Source of the DNA: Clostridia bacterium
GTDB taxonomy: Bacteria > Bacillota > Clostridia > Oscillospirales > Acutalibacteraceae
Assembly: GCA_017416765.1 (NCBI GenBank)
Contig: JAFQBE010000012.1
Location: 94,006-158,005 of the forward strand
Direction of reading: 5' to 3'
Length of the DNA stretch: 64,000 nucleotides
The translations under genes were made by a program, and so were the position numbers. Each line of letters opens with the position of its first letter. The stretch's first letter is position 1. The notes beneath the pieces were generated by a model that worked only from the letters and a program-made list of their open reading frames with translations, had not been told where the DNA came from and ran no database searches. Positions 1 to 9,067 of this stretch are shown here, piece by piece.

Positions 1-598
1 CAATACCCGTTTTTTCAAAATCATATAATGAATAATATAGATAGGCATTGCTTTCAAGGATAGTTTCTGTAGGTTCAAAATCGGAGAGGATAAAGGTTCT
101 TAACTCTTTCCGCTGATTATCAAGTACAAAGGATACAGGGAAGTATTCTTCGCCGTTAAAATGCACCTTTAATTCGCGCATAATCAGAAAACGGCCATCA
201 CTTTCCTTCTGAAAATCAAGTATTTCTTTCCTCAAATCGTCGCGTAAAAAGGGCTCAAGCGAAAGGTAGTTGAATTTTTCTTCATCATAGCCCTTCCACC
301 ATATTCCGCTTTCGCTTTTAAAAAGAACTTCACCTTGTCTGTCAAGCATGGCAAAAGCATAGGACGGCTTTGAAAATGTTCCATATACAGGGGATGAAAA
401 GGTAATTCTTCTGCTTACATCGTTAATATCAGCGCTGAAATTATTTATATCATCTTCAATTGTATACATACTGTTCCAAAAACCCTGCAGATTATCAAGC
501 AGCATTTCCTGCGCGCTGAAATAATTGATTACCGTAGAACAGCTGAAAAGAACCGTTACACCGACAATAATCAAAGCCACCATTTTCTTTTTTGTCAT
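1..598 (-). CDS. Sensor histidine kinase, N-terminal part (cut by window edge)
   Basis: The frame opens with MTKKKMVALIIVGVTVLFS and runs without a stop to base 1, so only about 199 residues are present. Residues 5-25 form a hydrophobic membrane segment, followed by an extracytoplasmic sensor-like region with no recognisable catalytic motif; the HisKA and ATPase domains would lie beyond the edge. It starts 7 nt downstream of the response regulator stop, with GGAG overlapping that stop region, so the two are probably one operon and translationally linked. The kinase assignment rests mainly on this pairing and on the membrane topology. The signal sensed cannot be told from sequence. Confidence 0.8.
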   Translation of the reverse strand, partial: MTKKKMVALIIVGVTVLFSCSTVINYFSAQEMLLDNLQGFWNSMYTIEDDINNFSADINDVSRRITFSSPVYGTFSKPSYAFAMLDRQGEVLFKSESGIWWKGYDEEKFNYLSLEPFLRDDLRKEILDFQKESDGRFLIMRELKVHFNGEEYFPVSFVLDNQRKELRTFILSDFEPTETILESNAYLYYSLYDFEKTGI

Positions 599-605
599 AC
601 CGCTT

Positions 606-1274
606 TCACTCCTCTCTTAACGAATATCCGCCGCCGATAACCGTTTTAATATGCACCGATTTTTCGCCCAAGGCTTTACGCAGTTTTTTGATATGGGTAT
701 CAACGGTCCTTTCATCACCGTCATAATCCCAGCCCCAGACCTTGGCTAAAATCTGCTCACGCGATAAAACAATACCTTTATTTATCATCAACAGTTCAAG
801 CAGCCTGAATGTTTTGTTTGAAAGCTCAATTATGTTGCCGTCAACCGTTACAAGCTGTTTGGGTTTATTCAAAGTAATACCGCAAAAGCATATTTCTTCC
901 TGCAAAGTGCTGCCTCTGTAGCGACTGATTAAAGCATTGCACTTTTGCGCAAGCACAGCCAACGGAAAAGGCTTTACAATATAATCATCCGCACCAAGGC
1001 TGTAGCCCTTCAGCAAATCCCGTTCTTCCCCCAAGGCAGAAAGGAAAAGCACAGGAGTATCGGATACTGAACGAATACGGCGACAGGCTTCAAGCCCGTT
1101 CATTTCGGGCATCATGACATCAAGTATAACCAAATCAAAGCTATCGGTTTTACACTTTTCTACCGCTTCCCTGCCATTGGCTGAAAGCGTAACTTCAAAG
1201 CCCTTTGCTGAAAGATAATCATAAAAAGTTTCGCGTATTTTTACTTCATCGTCACAAACAAGAATTTTATACAT
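606..1274 (-). CDS. OmpR/PhoB-family response regulator
   Basis: DNA-binding output half of a two-component system. The N-terminal receiver domain has the acidic pair in CDDE (residues 7-10), the phosphoacceptor Asp at about residue 52 in LVILDVMMP, and the conserved Lys in DDYIVKPF. The C-terminal winged helix has the usual ending with DERTVDTHIKKLRKAL and GGGYSL. In-frame TTG and ATG codons lie upstream, but GGAG sits about 9 nt before the ATG at 1274, which decides the start. It is followed at once by the sensor kinase gene. The target genes are unknown. Confidence 0.93.
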   Translation of the reverse strand: MYKILVCDDEVKIRETFYDYLSAKGFEVTLSANGREAVEKCKTDSFDLVILDVMMPEMNGLEACRRIRSVSDTPVLFLSALGEERDLLKGYSLGADDYIVKPFPLAVLAQKCNALISRYRGSTLQEEICFCGITLNKPKQLVTVDGNIIELSNKTFRLLELLMINKGIVLSREQILAKVWGWDYDGDERTVDTHIKKLRKALGEKSVHIKTVIGGGYSLREE

Positions 1275-1330
1275 AAGCATCAACTCCTTTCAATTGTATA
1301 ATAAACCAACAATGTGTATTCTGTGTGTCA

Positions 1331-1372
1331 ACATAAAAACATCGCCGTAATTTTTAAAAATCACGGCGATGT
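1331..1372 (-). terminator. Rho-independent terminator of the PHP-domain gene
   Basis: A 10-bp perfect stem (ACATCGCCGT, 1339-1348, with ACGGCGATGT, 1363-1372) has extra A/T pairing in the loop. On the minus strand it is followed by a T-rich tract, just after the stop at 1387. Confidence 0.85.
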
Positions 1373-1386
1373 AAGCTTTAATTTTA

Positions 1387-2898
1387 TTAACCGAAAATAG
1401 TTGCAATAAAGTTAAGCGGAAGAATTGAAAGCAGGAACTTAACGGGAATATCGCAGATTGCAGTTGCGATACCGCCAAGGTCTACAAAAAATTCTCTTTC
1501 AGCTGCAACCGGGGCACCGTCATACTCAAGTGTAAACGCCTGAGTATACATTACGCCGCCTTCGCCATACGCTTCTGCACGGACATAACTGCCGATTTTA
1601 TCGGAATAATTATCAAGGTCGATTGTATTGCCGACATGGATAACCTTGCCGTTTGCAATCCAATGAACTATAAGTGCGTTTTCTGCTGTAAGAGCTATTG
1701 TGTCCTCATCTTCATCAACAACAACATTTGTGAAAAGCGGAGATGCCTTATCCTCGGGTGCTTCATATTTCTGACCGTCTTCGCCATTTGCCATTTCAAG
1801 CTTGCTCTGCTCAATAATAGCGTTGAGCTTTTCAACCATAGCCGATGCTGCAGAATTGTTGGAAGCAACAAGTTCATCGCGAAGAGTTACAAGCTCATTG
1901 AAATTGCCTATATATTTGCTCGCAGCAAAGAATTCTCCGTTTGCCATATTTGCTTTAAGGTTTGCGGAAGTATTTTCTGCCATGTAGTGCATTGTATAGC
2001 CGGAATAAACTATGCCGAGATTATGAGCATCTGTTGTAGCTATAGCGTAAACATTTCTGCCGTAGGGAACAAGGTCAGTCAGAAGAATATCCCACAGCTT
2101 TCTGTCGTGGCGTGTTCTGCCGTCACCCTTGCTGTTAATATCGATACCGATGCAGGAATCATAATTGAGAAGAATATTTTCAAACTTGTTTATTTTATAA
2201 TTATAACTTACATTATCTTTATTGTATGCATCTTCCGTATAAACCTCATCGCGTGCGTTGGTATATTCACCGGGGTGATTAATAACGGAAAGACCGCCGC
2301 GTTCATCAATCGCCTTGATGATACCCTCGTAATCGCTTGTGCCGCCGAGTCTGCCGTTACCGTAATCAACAAACCATGTATTTACATGAGCATTGTTAAA
2401 GGAAGTACCGTTCTGTTCATTACCCCACGGAACAGAAATCATTTTATGACCGCCGTCCTGTGAATAATATTCATCACCTGCTGAGGAAACTTCAACCTTA
2501 TAAGCCTTACCGTTTCCGGCAGTACCGTTTTCAGAAAGAACTTCACCGCCGACAACACCGTTTTTGATAAGACCGAGAACCTTCATTGCCGGCACATAAT
2601 CGTGCTTCATATAGCCGTAAGAAACTGTGCTGTGGTCAGTTCTTGCATAAATATCAAAGCCGAGTTCATAGTGCCTTTCTGTCATTGCAGGAAGAGAATC
2701 GTGACCATCGCTGAAGGTTGTGTGGCTGTGAAGGTCACCCTTATAAACATTATAGGTTTCAAAATTAACACCATCGTAAGGATTGTTAATTTTGTAATCG
2801 ACATCACCGGCAGCAAAAGCCATAGGTGCCATTGTAAGAAGCATAGCACCGCCAACGGCAGCAGCCATTATTTTTTTGCCGAATTTTTGAAATTTCAT
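1387..2898 (-). CDS. Secreted PHP-domain metallo-phosphoesterase-like protein
   Basis: 503 residues. An N-terminal signal peptide (basic start, then AAAVGGAMLLTMAPMAFAA) sends it out of the cell. The PHP metal-binding motif GDLHSHTTFSDG lies near residues 54-65, with further candidate ligands in ARTDHST and SVINHPGEY and in TTDAHN. PHP domains hydrolyse phosphoesters with two or three metal ions; the substrate here is not predictable. After the catalytic region comes a beta-rich segment and an unusual hydrophobic C-terminus (about the last 30 residues). It has its own TTGACG/TAAAAT promoter and its own terminator, so it is a single-gene unit. The start is supported by AGGAGG before the ATG. 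Confidence 0.85.
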   Translation of the reverse strand: MKFQKFGKKIMAAAVGGAMLLTMAPMAFAAGDVDYKINNPYDGVNFETYNVYKGDLHSHTTFSDGHDSLPAMTERHYELGFDIYARTDHSTVSYGYMKHDYVPAMKVLGLIKNGVVGGEVLSENGTAGNGKAYKVEVSSAGDEYYSQDGGHKMISVPWGNEQNGTSFNNAHVNTWFVDYGNGRLGGTSDYEGIIKAIDERGGLSVINHPGEYTNARDEVYTEDAYNKDNVSYNYKINKFENILLNYDSCIGIDINSKGDGRTRHDRKLWDILLTDLVPYGRNVYAIATTDAHNLGIVYSGYTMHYMAENTSANLKANMANGEFFAASKYIGNFNELVTLRDELVASNNSAASAMVEKLNAIIEQSKLEMANGEDGQKYEAPEDKASPLFTNVVVDEDEDTIALTAENALIVHWIANGKVIHVGNTIDLDNYSDKIGSYVRAEAYGEGGVMYTQAFTLEYDGAPVAAEREFFVDLGGIATAICDIPVKFLLSILPLNFIATIFG

Positions 2899-2940
2899 TA
2901 AATATTCCTCCTGTTTTTGTAAACAATTACTATATTTGGA

Positions 2941-2969
2941 ATTTTAACACAGTTTAAGTATTTCGTCAA
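2941..2969 (-). promoter_or_regulatory. Sigma-A-type promoter of the PHP-domain gene
   Basis: On the minus strand, TTGACG (2964-2969) and TAAAAT (2941-2946) are separated by exactly 17 bp, upstream of the gene starting at 2898. Confidence 0.75.
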
Positions 2970-2980
2970 TAAATCTTTAA

Positions 2981-3679
2981 CTATTTTGCCGTTTCAGCAG
3001 AATATTTAAATGCAACGTCAAGCAAAAAATCATACATGGGCTTGAACGCTTTATAAATCGGACGGATTTTTTCGATAAAATCGCTATCCGAAAGCTCATT
3101 CAGGTTCGGAAAATAAAACATGAATGCAAGGCTTTTGCAGTTGTAATACGGCTCAAGCACGGCCATGGGACAGCCGGGTTTACCCTTTTTATAAAAATCG
3201 CCGTGGAATTCTGCGCCGCTTCTTTCTGCGATAATTACCGCATCATAAAAATCATCGGGTCTTGCGGCAATTTCCTGACGGAAAAGCTCCATCATTCGCG
3301 GCGGCGCATAATAAGTGCCTACACCGCCCGAATATCCGTTCTGCGCAACCTCAAACCACATACAGGGAAAATGAGGCAAAGCATGCTTATCGCGTGTAAA
3401 CATGGTCCAGAGATTTTCGCGGTACATATTTTTATCTTTGGTATAGCGCGTATCTCTGCGCACGCGAGAAACCATTTTCTGCGGAACAATCGGTATATCT
3501 TCATCAATTTCAATTATTGTATCGGAAAGAGCGCAGATAACCTGCTGAAGTGGTATTGTAATACCCGCTTTTATCTTCTGTTTATTTGCTTCGTAAAACT
3601 CTTTACTGTTGCGAAAACGGTTTTCGCTGAGCAGCATTAATGTTTCGGGAGTTATGCCGTCATATCTGTAACTACTCAT
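2981..3679 (-). CDS. DUF2461 family protein
   Basis: 232 residues, matching the usual size of the DUF2461/TIGR02453 family. Family-type features are the Arg-rich stretch RVRRDTRYTKDKNMYRENLW near residues 73-92 and GTYYAPP near residue 122. The biochemical role of this family is not established. It overlaps the stop of the PLP-enzyme gene by 4 nt (ATGA), so it is the last gene of the leftward operon starting at the M42 peptidases. No hydrophobic segment is seen, so it is probably cytoplasmic. No terminator is visible directly downstream; the PHP-gene promoter begins 12 bp beyond its stop. Confidence 0.8.
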   Translation of the reverse strand: MSSYRYDGITPETLMLLSENRFRNSKEFYEANKQKIKAGITIPLQQVICALSDTIIEIDEDIPIVPQKMVSRVRRDTRYTKDKNMYRENLWTMFTRDKHALPHFPCMWFEVAQNGYSGGVGTYYAPPRMMELFRQEIAARPDDFYDAVIIAERSGAEFHGDFYKKGKPGCPMAVLEPYYNCKSLAFMFYFPNLNELSDSDFIEKIRPIYKAFKPMYDFLLDVAFKYSAETAK

Positions 3680-4938
3680 TTAAGCAAACCCCTTTTATAA
3701 ATTTCCTGTGCAGCAAGCATGATACCTATTTTACCGCTGTCGAAATTGAGCGAACCCTGCATCCATACTGCATAGGGTTCACGCAGCGGAGCGTCAGACG
3801 AAAGCTCAATTGAAGAACCGCCGGTAAATGCACCCGCGGACATAATAACCTGACTGTCATAGCCCGGCATATCCCATGGCTCAGGGCATACATTTGAATC
3901 AATCGGTGCGCCCTTCTGCAAGCCCTGGCAGAAAGCAATAAGAGTTTCGCTGTTGCAGAGCTTGATTGCCTGAATAATATCAACACGCTTTTCTGAGCTT
4001 AACGGAGTTGTTTCGTAGCCGAGCTGTTCAAAAAGGCTTGCGGCAAAAACAGCTGTTTTAAGCGCTTCACCGACAATATGCGGAGCGTTGAAGAGTCCCA
4101 TAAACAGTCCCCTTGTCTGACCTAAAGAAGGTCCTACCTCTCGTCCCAAACCCGGAGTTGTCATGCGGTAGGAGCATTTTTCAACAAGGTCTGCCCTGCC
4201 TGCAATATAGCCGCCGCATTTTGCAATACCGCCGCCGGGATTTTTAATAAGTGAACCTGCAATGATATCCGCGCCGTGAGAAACAGGCTCGGTTGCTTCA
4301 ACAAATTCGCCGTAGCAGTTATCAACCATAATAACCGCATCGCTTTTGGCTTTGACAATTTTTGAAATCTTTTCAATTTCAGCCATACCGAGGCTCGGTC
4401 TTAACGAATAACCTCTTGAACGCTGAATATAAACCATTGCAACCTTTTCCTGCAAAGCTTTTTCGATTCCTTCATAGTCAACCGTACCGTCAGGCAGCAA
4501 ATCAACCTGCTTGTAGGTTACACCGAAATCTTTGAGCGAACCCATACCGCTGCCGGTAAGACCGATAACCGAATGAATGGTATCATACGGTGTACCGGTA
4601 ACACAAAGCATGGTATCGCCCGGACGAAGCATACCGAAAAGCGCAACAGCAAGCGTATGTGTGCCGCAGGTTAAGCTGTGGCGGATAAGAGAATCCTCCG
4701 CACCGACACAATCGGCAAGAACAGCGTCAAGCACATCTCTGCCTCTGTCGCCGTAGCCGTAACCTGTAGATTCGGTAAAGTGGCTTTCCGTTACGCTGTT
4801 TTTAACAAAAGCTGCAAGTACTTTTTCCTGGTTATAAGCCCTTATTTCATCAATATGTGCAAAGGAAGCCGCCGCAGTCTGCATGGCTTTTTCGCTTGCC
4901 CTTGCAATAACATCATCAACTTTAAAAAAACTGTTCAT
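3676..4938 (-). CDS. Methionine gamma-lyase-like PLP enzyme (aluminium-resistance/YnbB family)
   Basis: 420 residues, the normal length for the PF06838 family of cytosolic PLP-dependent enzymes related to cystathionine/methionine gamma-lyases. Visible features are TESTGYGYGDRGRDVLDAV near the N-terminus, the PLP-phosphate region SLTCGTHTLAVAL, the cofactor Asp in IMVDNCYGEF, and the Schiff-base Lys in GSLIKNPGGG. Family members are annotated both as aluminium-resistance proteins and as C-S lyases, but the true substrate is seldom shown. It overlaps the following DUF2461 gene by 4 nt and lies 6 nt after an acetyltransferase, so it is operonic. Confidence 0.88.
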   Translation of the reverse strand: MNSFFKVDDVIARASEKAMQTAAASFAHIDEIRAYNQEKVLAAFVKNSVTESHFTESTGYGYGDRGRDVLDAVLADCVGAEDSLIRHSLTCGTHTLAVALFGMLRPGDTMLCVTGTPYDTIHSVIGLTGSGMGSLKDFGVTYKQVDLLPDGTVDYEGIEKALQEKVAMVYIQRSRGYSLRPSLGMAEIEKISKIVKAKSDAVIMVDNCYGEFVEATEPVSHGADIIAGSLIKNPGGGIAKCGGYIAGRADLVEKCSYRMTTPGLGREVGPSLGQTRGLFMGLFNAPHIVGEALKTAVFAASLFEQLGYETTPLSSEKRVDIIQAIKLCNSETLIAFCQGLQKGAPIDSNVCPEPWDMPGYDSQVIMSAGAFTGGSSIELSSDAPLREPYAVWMQGSLNFDSGKIGIMLAAQEIYKRGLLK

Positions 4939-4944
4939 TTCTAT

Positions 4945-5673
4945 TTACTTTCCTTGTTTTATTTCTGCCCACACATCAACGCTTTTGAACCCTATTTTCT
5001 GATAAAACGGATTCAACGACGGCAGACAGCGAAGATATATTGTTTTATCGCCGAATGAATTGATTAAATCGGTTGCCAAACCCTGCTTACGGTATTCTTT
5101 ATCGGTTGCAACAGCACCGAGTATAGCCCTGTCGCCGCTGATATGAACAAGCGAAGCAGTAGCAACAATTTTACCATCCTTTTCGATATAGCGCATATCG
5201 GCTGTACCCACATTTATTCTGCGGCTTATATCGGCAAACCACGGCTCAAATTCACTTTTGATACCGAGAAGCTCAAATATCGCTCTGAATTCAGCCACGG
5301 TACCGGGAATTGAATAATTGCACTTTATTGAAGGCAAAGCATTTCTGCGCCACACCTGACCGCAACCACAGGCAAACATATTAAGGCTTACAACATCCAT
5401 TGCGCGGCAAAGAATATTTGTATAGCCGATTGTTTTTATAAATTCGGCAAGCTCATCATAATCCGCACGCAAATTTGAAGAAAGAACAATATCGCCGTTC
5501 ATGCTGCAAAGTGCAGCAGTAATTTCGTCACCTGTAATCTGCATCCAGAATTTGCAGATATCACTTCCTGCGGGATAGGAATCAAGCAGGGAAGCAATAG
5601 TAAGACCGAAGCTGTCAGTACAGAATTCTTTGAGAATATCTGCCTCCTCCTGCGTTTCGATAAATTTAAGCAT
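4945..5673 (-). CDS. GNAT-family N-acetyltransferase
   Basis: About 242 residues. The acetyl-CoA binding motif is in the C-terminal third (VATDKEYRKQGLATDLI), followed by the typical NPFYQKIGF element. The N-terminal 120 residues resemble no domain I can name. A TTG lies two codons upstream, but GGAGG is 9 nt before the ATG at 5673, which also gives an 8-nt overlap with the end of the preceding M42 peptidase gene. The acceptor substrate is unknown. The operon context (two aminopeptidases, a PLP enzyme) suggests amino acid or peptide metabolism, by inference only. Confidence 0.85.
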   Translation of the reverse strand: MLKFIETQEEADILKEFCTDSFGLTIASLLDSYPAGSDICKFWMQITGDEITAALCSMNGDIVLSSNLRADYDELAEFIKTIGYTNILCRAMDVVSLNMFACGCGQVWRRNALPSIKCNYSIPGTVAEFRAIFELLGIKSEFEPWFADISRRINVGTADMRYIEKDGKIVATASLVHISGDRAILGAVATDKEYRKQGLATDLINSFGDKTIYLRCLPSLNPFYQKIGFKSVDVWAEIKQGK

Positions 5674-6682
5674 TTGCAAATTCCTCCGCTATATATTTAA
5701 CAGCCTTTGACATTTCATCAATATCGTTTTTATTTATCACACACGACGGCGAATGAAGATAACGCGTTGCAAAAGAAACAGTTATTGTTTTAACACCGCT
5801 TCTGCTTGTATTTATTGCTCTTGCATCGTTGCCGCCTGCAACCATTGTTTTTGTCTGCATTTTAAAGCCTTTTTCCTTTGAAATGCGGTTTGCAAGCGCA
5901 TATAATTCGGGTGAATAGACCGTACCGGCATCCATAAACGGAACAACAGCACCGCCACCTGCTTTGCAAACCTGTTTTTCACCGCTTACACCCGAAATAT
6001 CCGCCGCCGTTGTAGTTTCCACTACCACAGCGTAATCGGGTGCAACAGCAAAAGCAGCACAACCGGCACCGCGGCAGCCGACTTCTTCCTGAACGGTAAA
6101 GGCAAACCAAGTGTCAAACTCCACACCTTTTATAATCATATCAAGAAGTACCGCACAGCCTGCACGGTCATCAACAGCCTTTGCTTTGAGCATTGAACCG
6201 AACTCAACACAGCCGCTGTCAAAAGCAATCATATCACCGGGATTTACAAGACCGTCAAGTTCTTCTTTTTTGCTTGCACCTACATCAATATAGAGCGAAT
6301 CTGCCACAGGCATTTTCAATTCATCATCACCGCGGCGAAGATGAATAGGAGTAACTCCGATTACACCGGCAAGCTGCCTTTCGCCTACTTTAACGCGTCT
6401 GCCAAGCTGAACAGCTGTATCAATACCGCCGACATTTGCAAACTTAATAAGTCCGTCATCGGTTATATATGTCACTATCATGCCGACTTCGTCCATATGC
6501 GCGGCAAGCATAACCTTGTTTTTGGCAGGCTTTCTGCCTTTGGCAAAAACTATAAGATTACCCATTGCATCAACCGAGTATTCGGTATTTTCTGGCAGCT
6601 GCGAAATTATAAAATCGCGAACAGCATTTTCTCTGCCTGATATACCGTCAAGAGAGCAAAGTTTTTTGATTAATTCAAGCAT
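5666..6682 (-). CDS. M42-family metallo-aminopeptidase (first of a tandem pair)
   Basis: About 338 residues. M42 enzymes are cytosolic dodecameric di-metal aminopeptidases that trim peptides. The metal and catalytic motifs are present: HMDEVGMIV, KAVDDRAGCAVL, the Glu pair in QEEVGCRGA, and a C-terminal HSPSCV. A longer frame begins further upstream, but the start at MLELIKKL matches the family N-terminus and gives an 8-nt overlap (ATGCTTGA) with the preceding paralogue. The two copies are clearly diverged, so they probably differ in specificity. Confidence 0.92.
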   Translation of the reverse strand: MLELIKKLCSLDGISGRENAVRDFIISQLPENTEYSVDAMGNLIVFAKGRKPAKNKVMLAAHMDEVGMIVTYITDDGLIKFANVGGIDTAVQLGRRVKVGERQLAGVIGVTPIHLRRGDDELKMPVADSLYIDVGASKKEELDGLVNPGDMIAFDSGCVEFGSMLKAKAVDDRAGCAVLLDMIIKGVEFDTWFAFTVQEEVGCRGAGCAAFAVAPDYAVVVETTTAADISGVSGEKQVCKAGGGAVVPFMDAGTVYSPELYALANRISKEKGFKMQTKTMVAGGNDARAINTSRSGVKTITVSFATRYLHSPSCVINKNDIDEMSKAVKYIAEEFANA

Positions 6683-7697
6683 TTGCTTTGCCTCCCCTAT
6701 GAAGAATATATTCAGCCATAAGCTGTGCCGTTGCTTCAATATCGTTTACATCAACAACCTCTGCGGCTGTATGCATATTACGCTGCGGAATTGAAAGCAG
6801 AGCCATTCTTGTACCTTTACCCGAAACACAGATTTCATCGGCATTAGTACCGGTTGATGAACCCATAACTTCCGTCTGATACTTTATACCTTTATCTTTG
6901 GCAATAGCTTCAAGTCTGCGTGAAATTTCAAAATCAAGCGACGGTGAATAACCAATCATTGTGCCTTCGCCGAGCTTGGCATAAACTGTATCTTTTACAC
7001 CCGGCGCTTTTGCAAAGCTGACATCAACAGCAATTGATTCATCTGCCTGAACCGTAAAGCTGCCCACCTGCGCACCGCTGCCTCCTGTTTCTTCGCAAGC
7101 AGAAAACATAACGCAAATCGGTAACTCTTTAACTTTATCGCCAAGTATTTCAAGGCAACGCAGTATTGAGGCAACACCACAGCGGTCATCAAGTGCCGCA
7201 CCGCAGACGCGGCTGCCGAGCATGGGCTTGATATCGCCGTTCATTGTTATTCTGTCGCCCAAGGAAACAACATTTTCTGCTTCTTCTTTTGTCATTCCGA
7301 TATCAATTGCAATATCGGAAATTTCCTGCGCTTTTTTATCTGCACCTTTGGAAAGATGGGGCGGTGTTGATGTAATTACACCGTATACCTTTTCTTTACC
7401 GTGTACCGTAACTTCCGATGCGGCAAGCACAATCGGGTCAATACCGCCGACCCTTGCAACTTTAAGAAAGCCTTTTTCGTCAATAGCCGTAACGGTAAAA
7501 CCTATACGGTCCAGGTGTGCATCAAGCAGTATTTTTTTACCTTCTGCACCTGTATCACCCATAACATTGCCTCTTACATCAATAGTTACAGGCATATATT
7601 TTCCCAAAAGCTCTGCTGCAATTTGGGCAGCTTCGGTTTCATTGCCCGAAGTGCCGTTTGCTTCGCACAGCGTTCTGAGCAAATCAAACATTTCCAT
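6675..7697 (-). CDS. M42-family metallo-aminopeptidase (second of a tandem pair)
   Basis: About 340 residues and a paralogue of the next gene. Motifs are DAHLDRIGFTV, ALDDRCGVASIL, ACEETGGSGAQVG and a C-terminal RNMHTAAEVVD. The start chosen is the ATG at 7697, because GGAG lies 7 nt before it, whereas the in-frame ATG at 7703 is too close to that site. It lies just downstream of the galactokinase terminator; transcription may come from read-through or from a promoter inside the galK end. Confidence 0.92.
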   Translation of the reverse strand: MEMFDLLRTLCEANGTSGNETEAAQIAAELLGKYMPVTIDVRGNVMGDTGAEGKKILLDAHLDRIGFTVTAIDEKGFLKVARVGGIDPIVLAASEVTVHGKEKVYGVITSTPPHLSKGADKKAQEISDIAIDIGMTKEEAENVVSLGDRITMNGDIKPMLGSRVCGAALDDRCGVASILRCLEILGDKVKELPICVMFSACEETGGSGAQVGSFTVQADESIAVDVSFAKAPGVKDTVYAKLGEGTMIGYSPSLDFEISRRLEAIAKDKGIKYQTEVMGSSTGTNADEICVSGKGTRMALLSIPQRNMHTAAEVVDVNDIEATAQLMAEYILHRGGKANA

Positions 7698-7719
7698 GTC
7701 CATTCTCCTTAACTTACTA

Positions 7720-7743
7720 TAAAAAGGGCGGTAAACCCGCCCT
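7720..7743 (-). terminator. Terminator after galK
   Basis: Stem GGGCGG/CCGCCC (7726-7731 with 7737-7742) with a 5-nt loop, followed on the minus strand by TTTTTAT. Confidence 0.85.
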
Positions 7744-7750
7744 GTAAATT

Positions 7751-9028
7751 TTATATTACGTTTGTTCCGCCTACAGGTCTGATTGAAAGCACATAGCAAT
7801 TACCCTTGCCGAAAACAAGCTCCATTCTGCGCTTGAATTCGCGGAGCATATCAACAGGCACAAACGCCTGAATAGTACCTGCAAAGCCGCCGCCGTGTAC
7901 ACGCCATGCCCCCTTGCCCTCAAGCAGTTCTTCGCAAAGGCAAAGACCGAGTGATACAGGCTGTGAAACCGGATCCTTTACGGAATAAACATTCTGGTTG
8001 TACATATAAGAGGACTGACCGCTTTTTACAACAAGCTTTTTGAACTCGCCGAATTCTTTAGCTTCAAGTGCCTTGACCTGTGCATCAACCCTTCTGTTTT
8101 CGCTGAAGAAATGCTTTGCACGAAGTATGGCTCTGTCACCTACAACGCCGCGCATAAGGTCGATTGAGTTAAAGAACTGAGCTTCATCAACCTCACGCAG
8201 ATAATCGTGACCAAGACGCTGTGCAACAGCAATCATCTCATTTTTAACAGCGGCATATTCATCGGTAAGGTTTGAATGGCTGCCGCCTGTGTTTACAATG
8301 CAGAGCGCATGACCGCAGGATTCAAACTCGAACTTGACAGGCTTGATAACGGGCTTTGACGGGTCATTGAAATCCATAAATACAAAGCCGCCGACAGAGC
8401 AGGTCATCTGGTCGAGCAGACCGCAGGGCTTACCGAAAAATTCGTTTTCGGCATATTGTGCAATCTGTGCAATTTCAACCGGAGTTACCTTGCCGTCGTT
8501 ATAAAGGTGGTTAAGAATTGTTCCGACAAGCACTTCAAAAGCAGCGGAGGAAGAAAGACCTGAGCCTGAAAGAACATCGTTAGCCGTAGCAGCATCAAAG
8601 CCGCCGATTTCATAGCCGCGTGCAACAAAGCCTGCGCAAACACCGCGGATAAGACCCTTTGACTTTGAATATTCAGCCTTCTTGGGCTCAAGGTCGGTAA
8701 TATCGACCATATCCATATCGTAGCCTTCGGATTTAAGGCGGATAACATCCTTGTTATTCTTTGATGCTACAGCTATAGCATCAAGGTTGATTGCCGCTGC
8801 AAGAACCTTACCGTGGTTATGGTCGGTATGGTTGCCGCAGACTTCACTTCTGCCGGGAGCAGAGAAAATGCCTACTTCGCAATCTGTACCGTAAAGCTCA
8901 CCGTAAGCATCGAGTACACGCAAATAGCGTTCCTTCTGTGCAGTGGCATCTGCACCGTAAAGAGAATTGAGCGCAGAATCAAAATCGACCCCTGCAAGAC
9001 CTTTTTTAACAACATCAAACTTAAACAT
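7751..9028 (-). CDS. galK: Galactokinase
   Basis: 425 residues, GHMP kinase superfamily. It phosphorylates galactose to galactose-1-phosphate in the Leloir pathway, in the cytosol. The galactokinase signature appears near residue 60 as APGRSEVCGNHTDHNHGKV, the ATP-binding loop as LSGSGLSSSAAFEV, and the C-terminal motif as RVHGGGFAGTIQAFV. The N-terminus is somewhat longer than in E. coli GalK, as is common in Clostridia. No galT or galE lies in this window, so the rest of the pathway must be elsewhere. It has its own terminator. Confidence 0.95.
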   Translation of the reverse strand: MFKFDVVKKGLAGVDFDSALNSLYGADATAQKERYLRVLDAYGELYGTDCEVGIFSAPGRSEVCGNHTDHNHGKVLAAAINLDAIAVASKNNKDVIRLKSEGYDMDMVDITDLEPKKAEYSKSKGLIRGVCAGFVARGYEIGGFDAATANDVLSGSGLSSSAAFEVLVGTILNHLYNDGKVTPVEIAQIAQYAENEFFGKPCGLLDQMTCSVGGFVFMDFNDPSKPVIKPVKFEFESCGHALCIVNTGGSHSNLTDEYAAVKNEMIAVAQRLGHDYLREVDEAQFFNSIDLMRGVVGDRAILRAKHFFSENRRVDAQVKALEAKEFGEFKKLVVKSGQSSYMYNQNVYSVKDPVSQPVSLGLCLCEELLEGKGAWRVHGGGFAGTIQAFVPVDMLREFKRRMELVFGKGNCYVLSIRPVGGTNVI

Positions 9029-9067
9029 AATTAATATACAACCTTTCCGGAATATTTAAAATATAAA

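Noticed and set aside
1636-2463. 275-codon frame opposite the PHP-domain gene
   Set aside because: Antisense shadow of a well-supported gene; the apparent Cys/Ile richness is an artefact of the other strand's codons, and no ribosome site precedes it.
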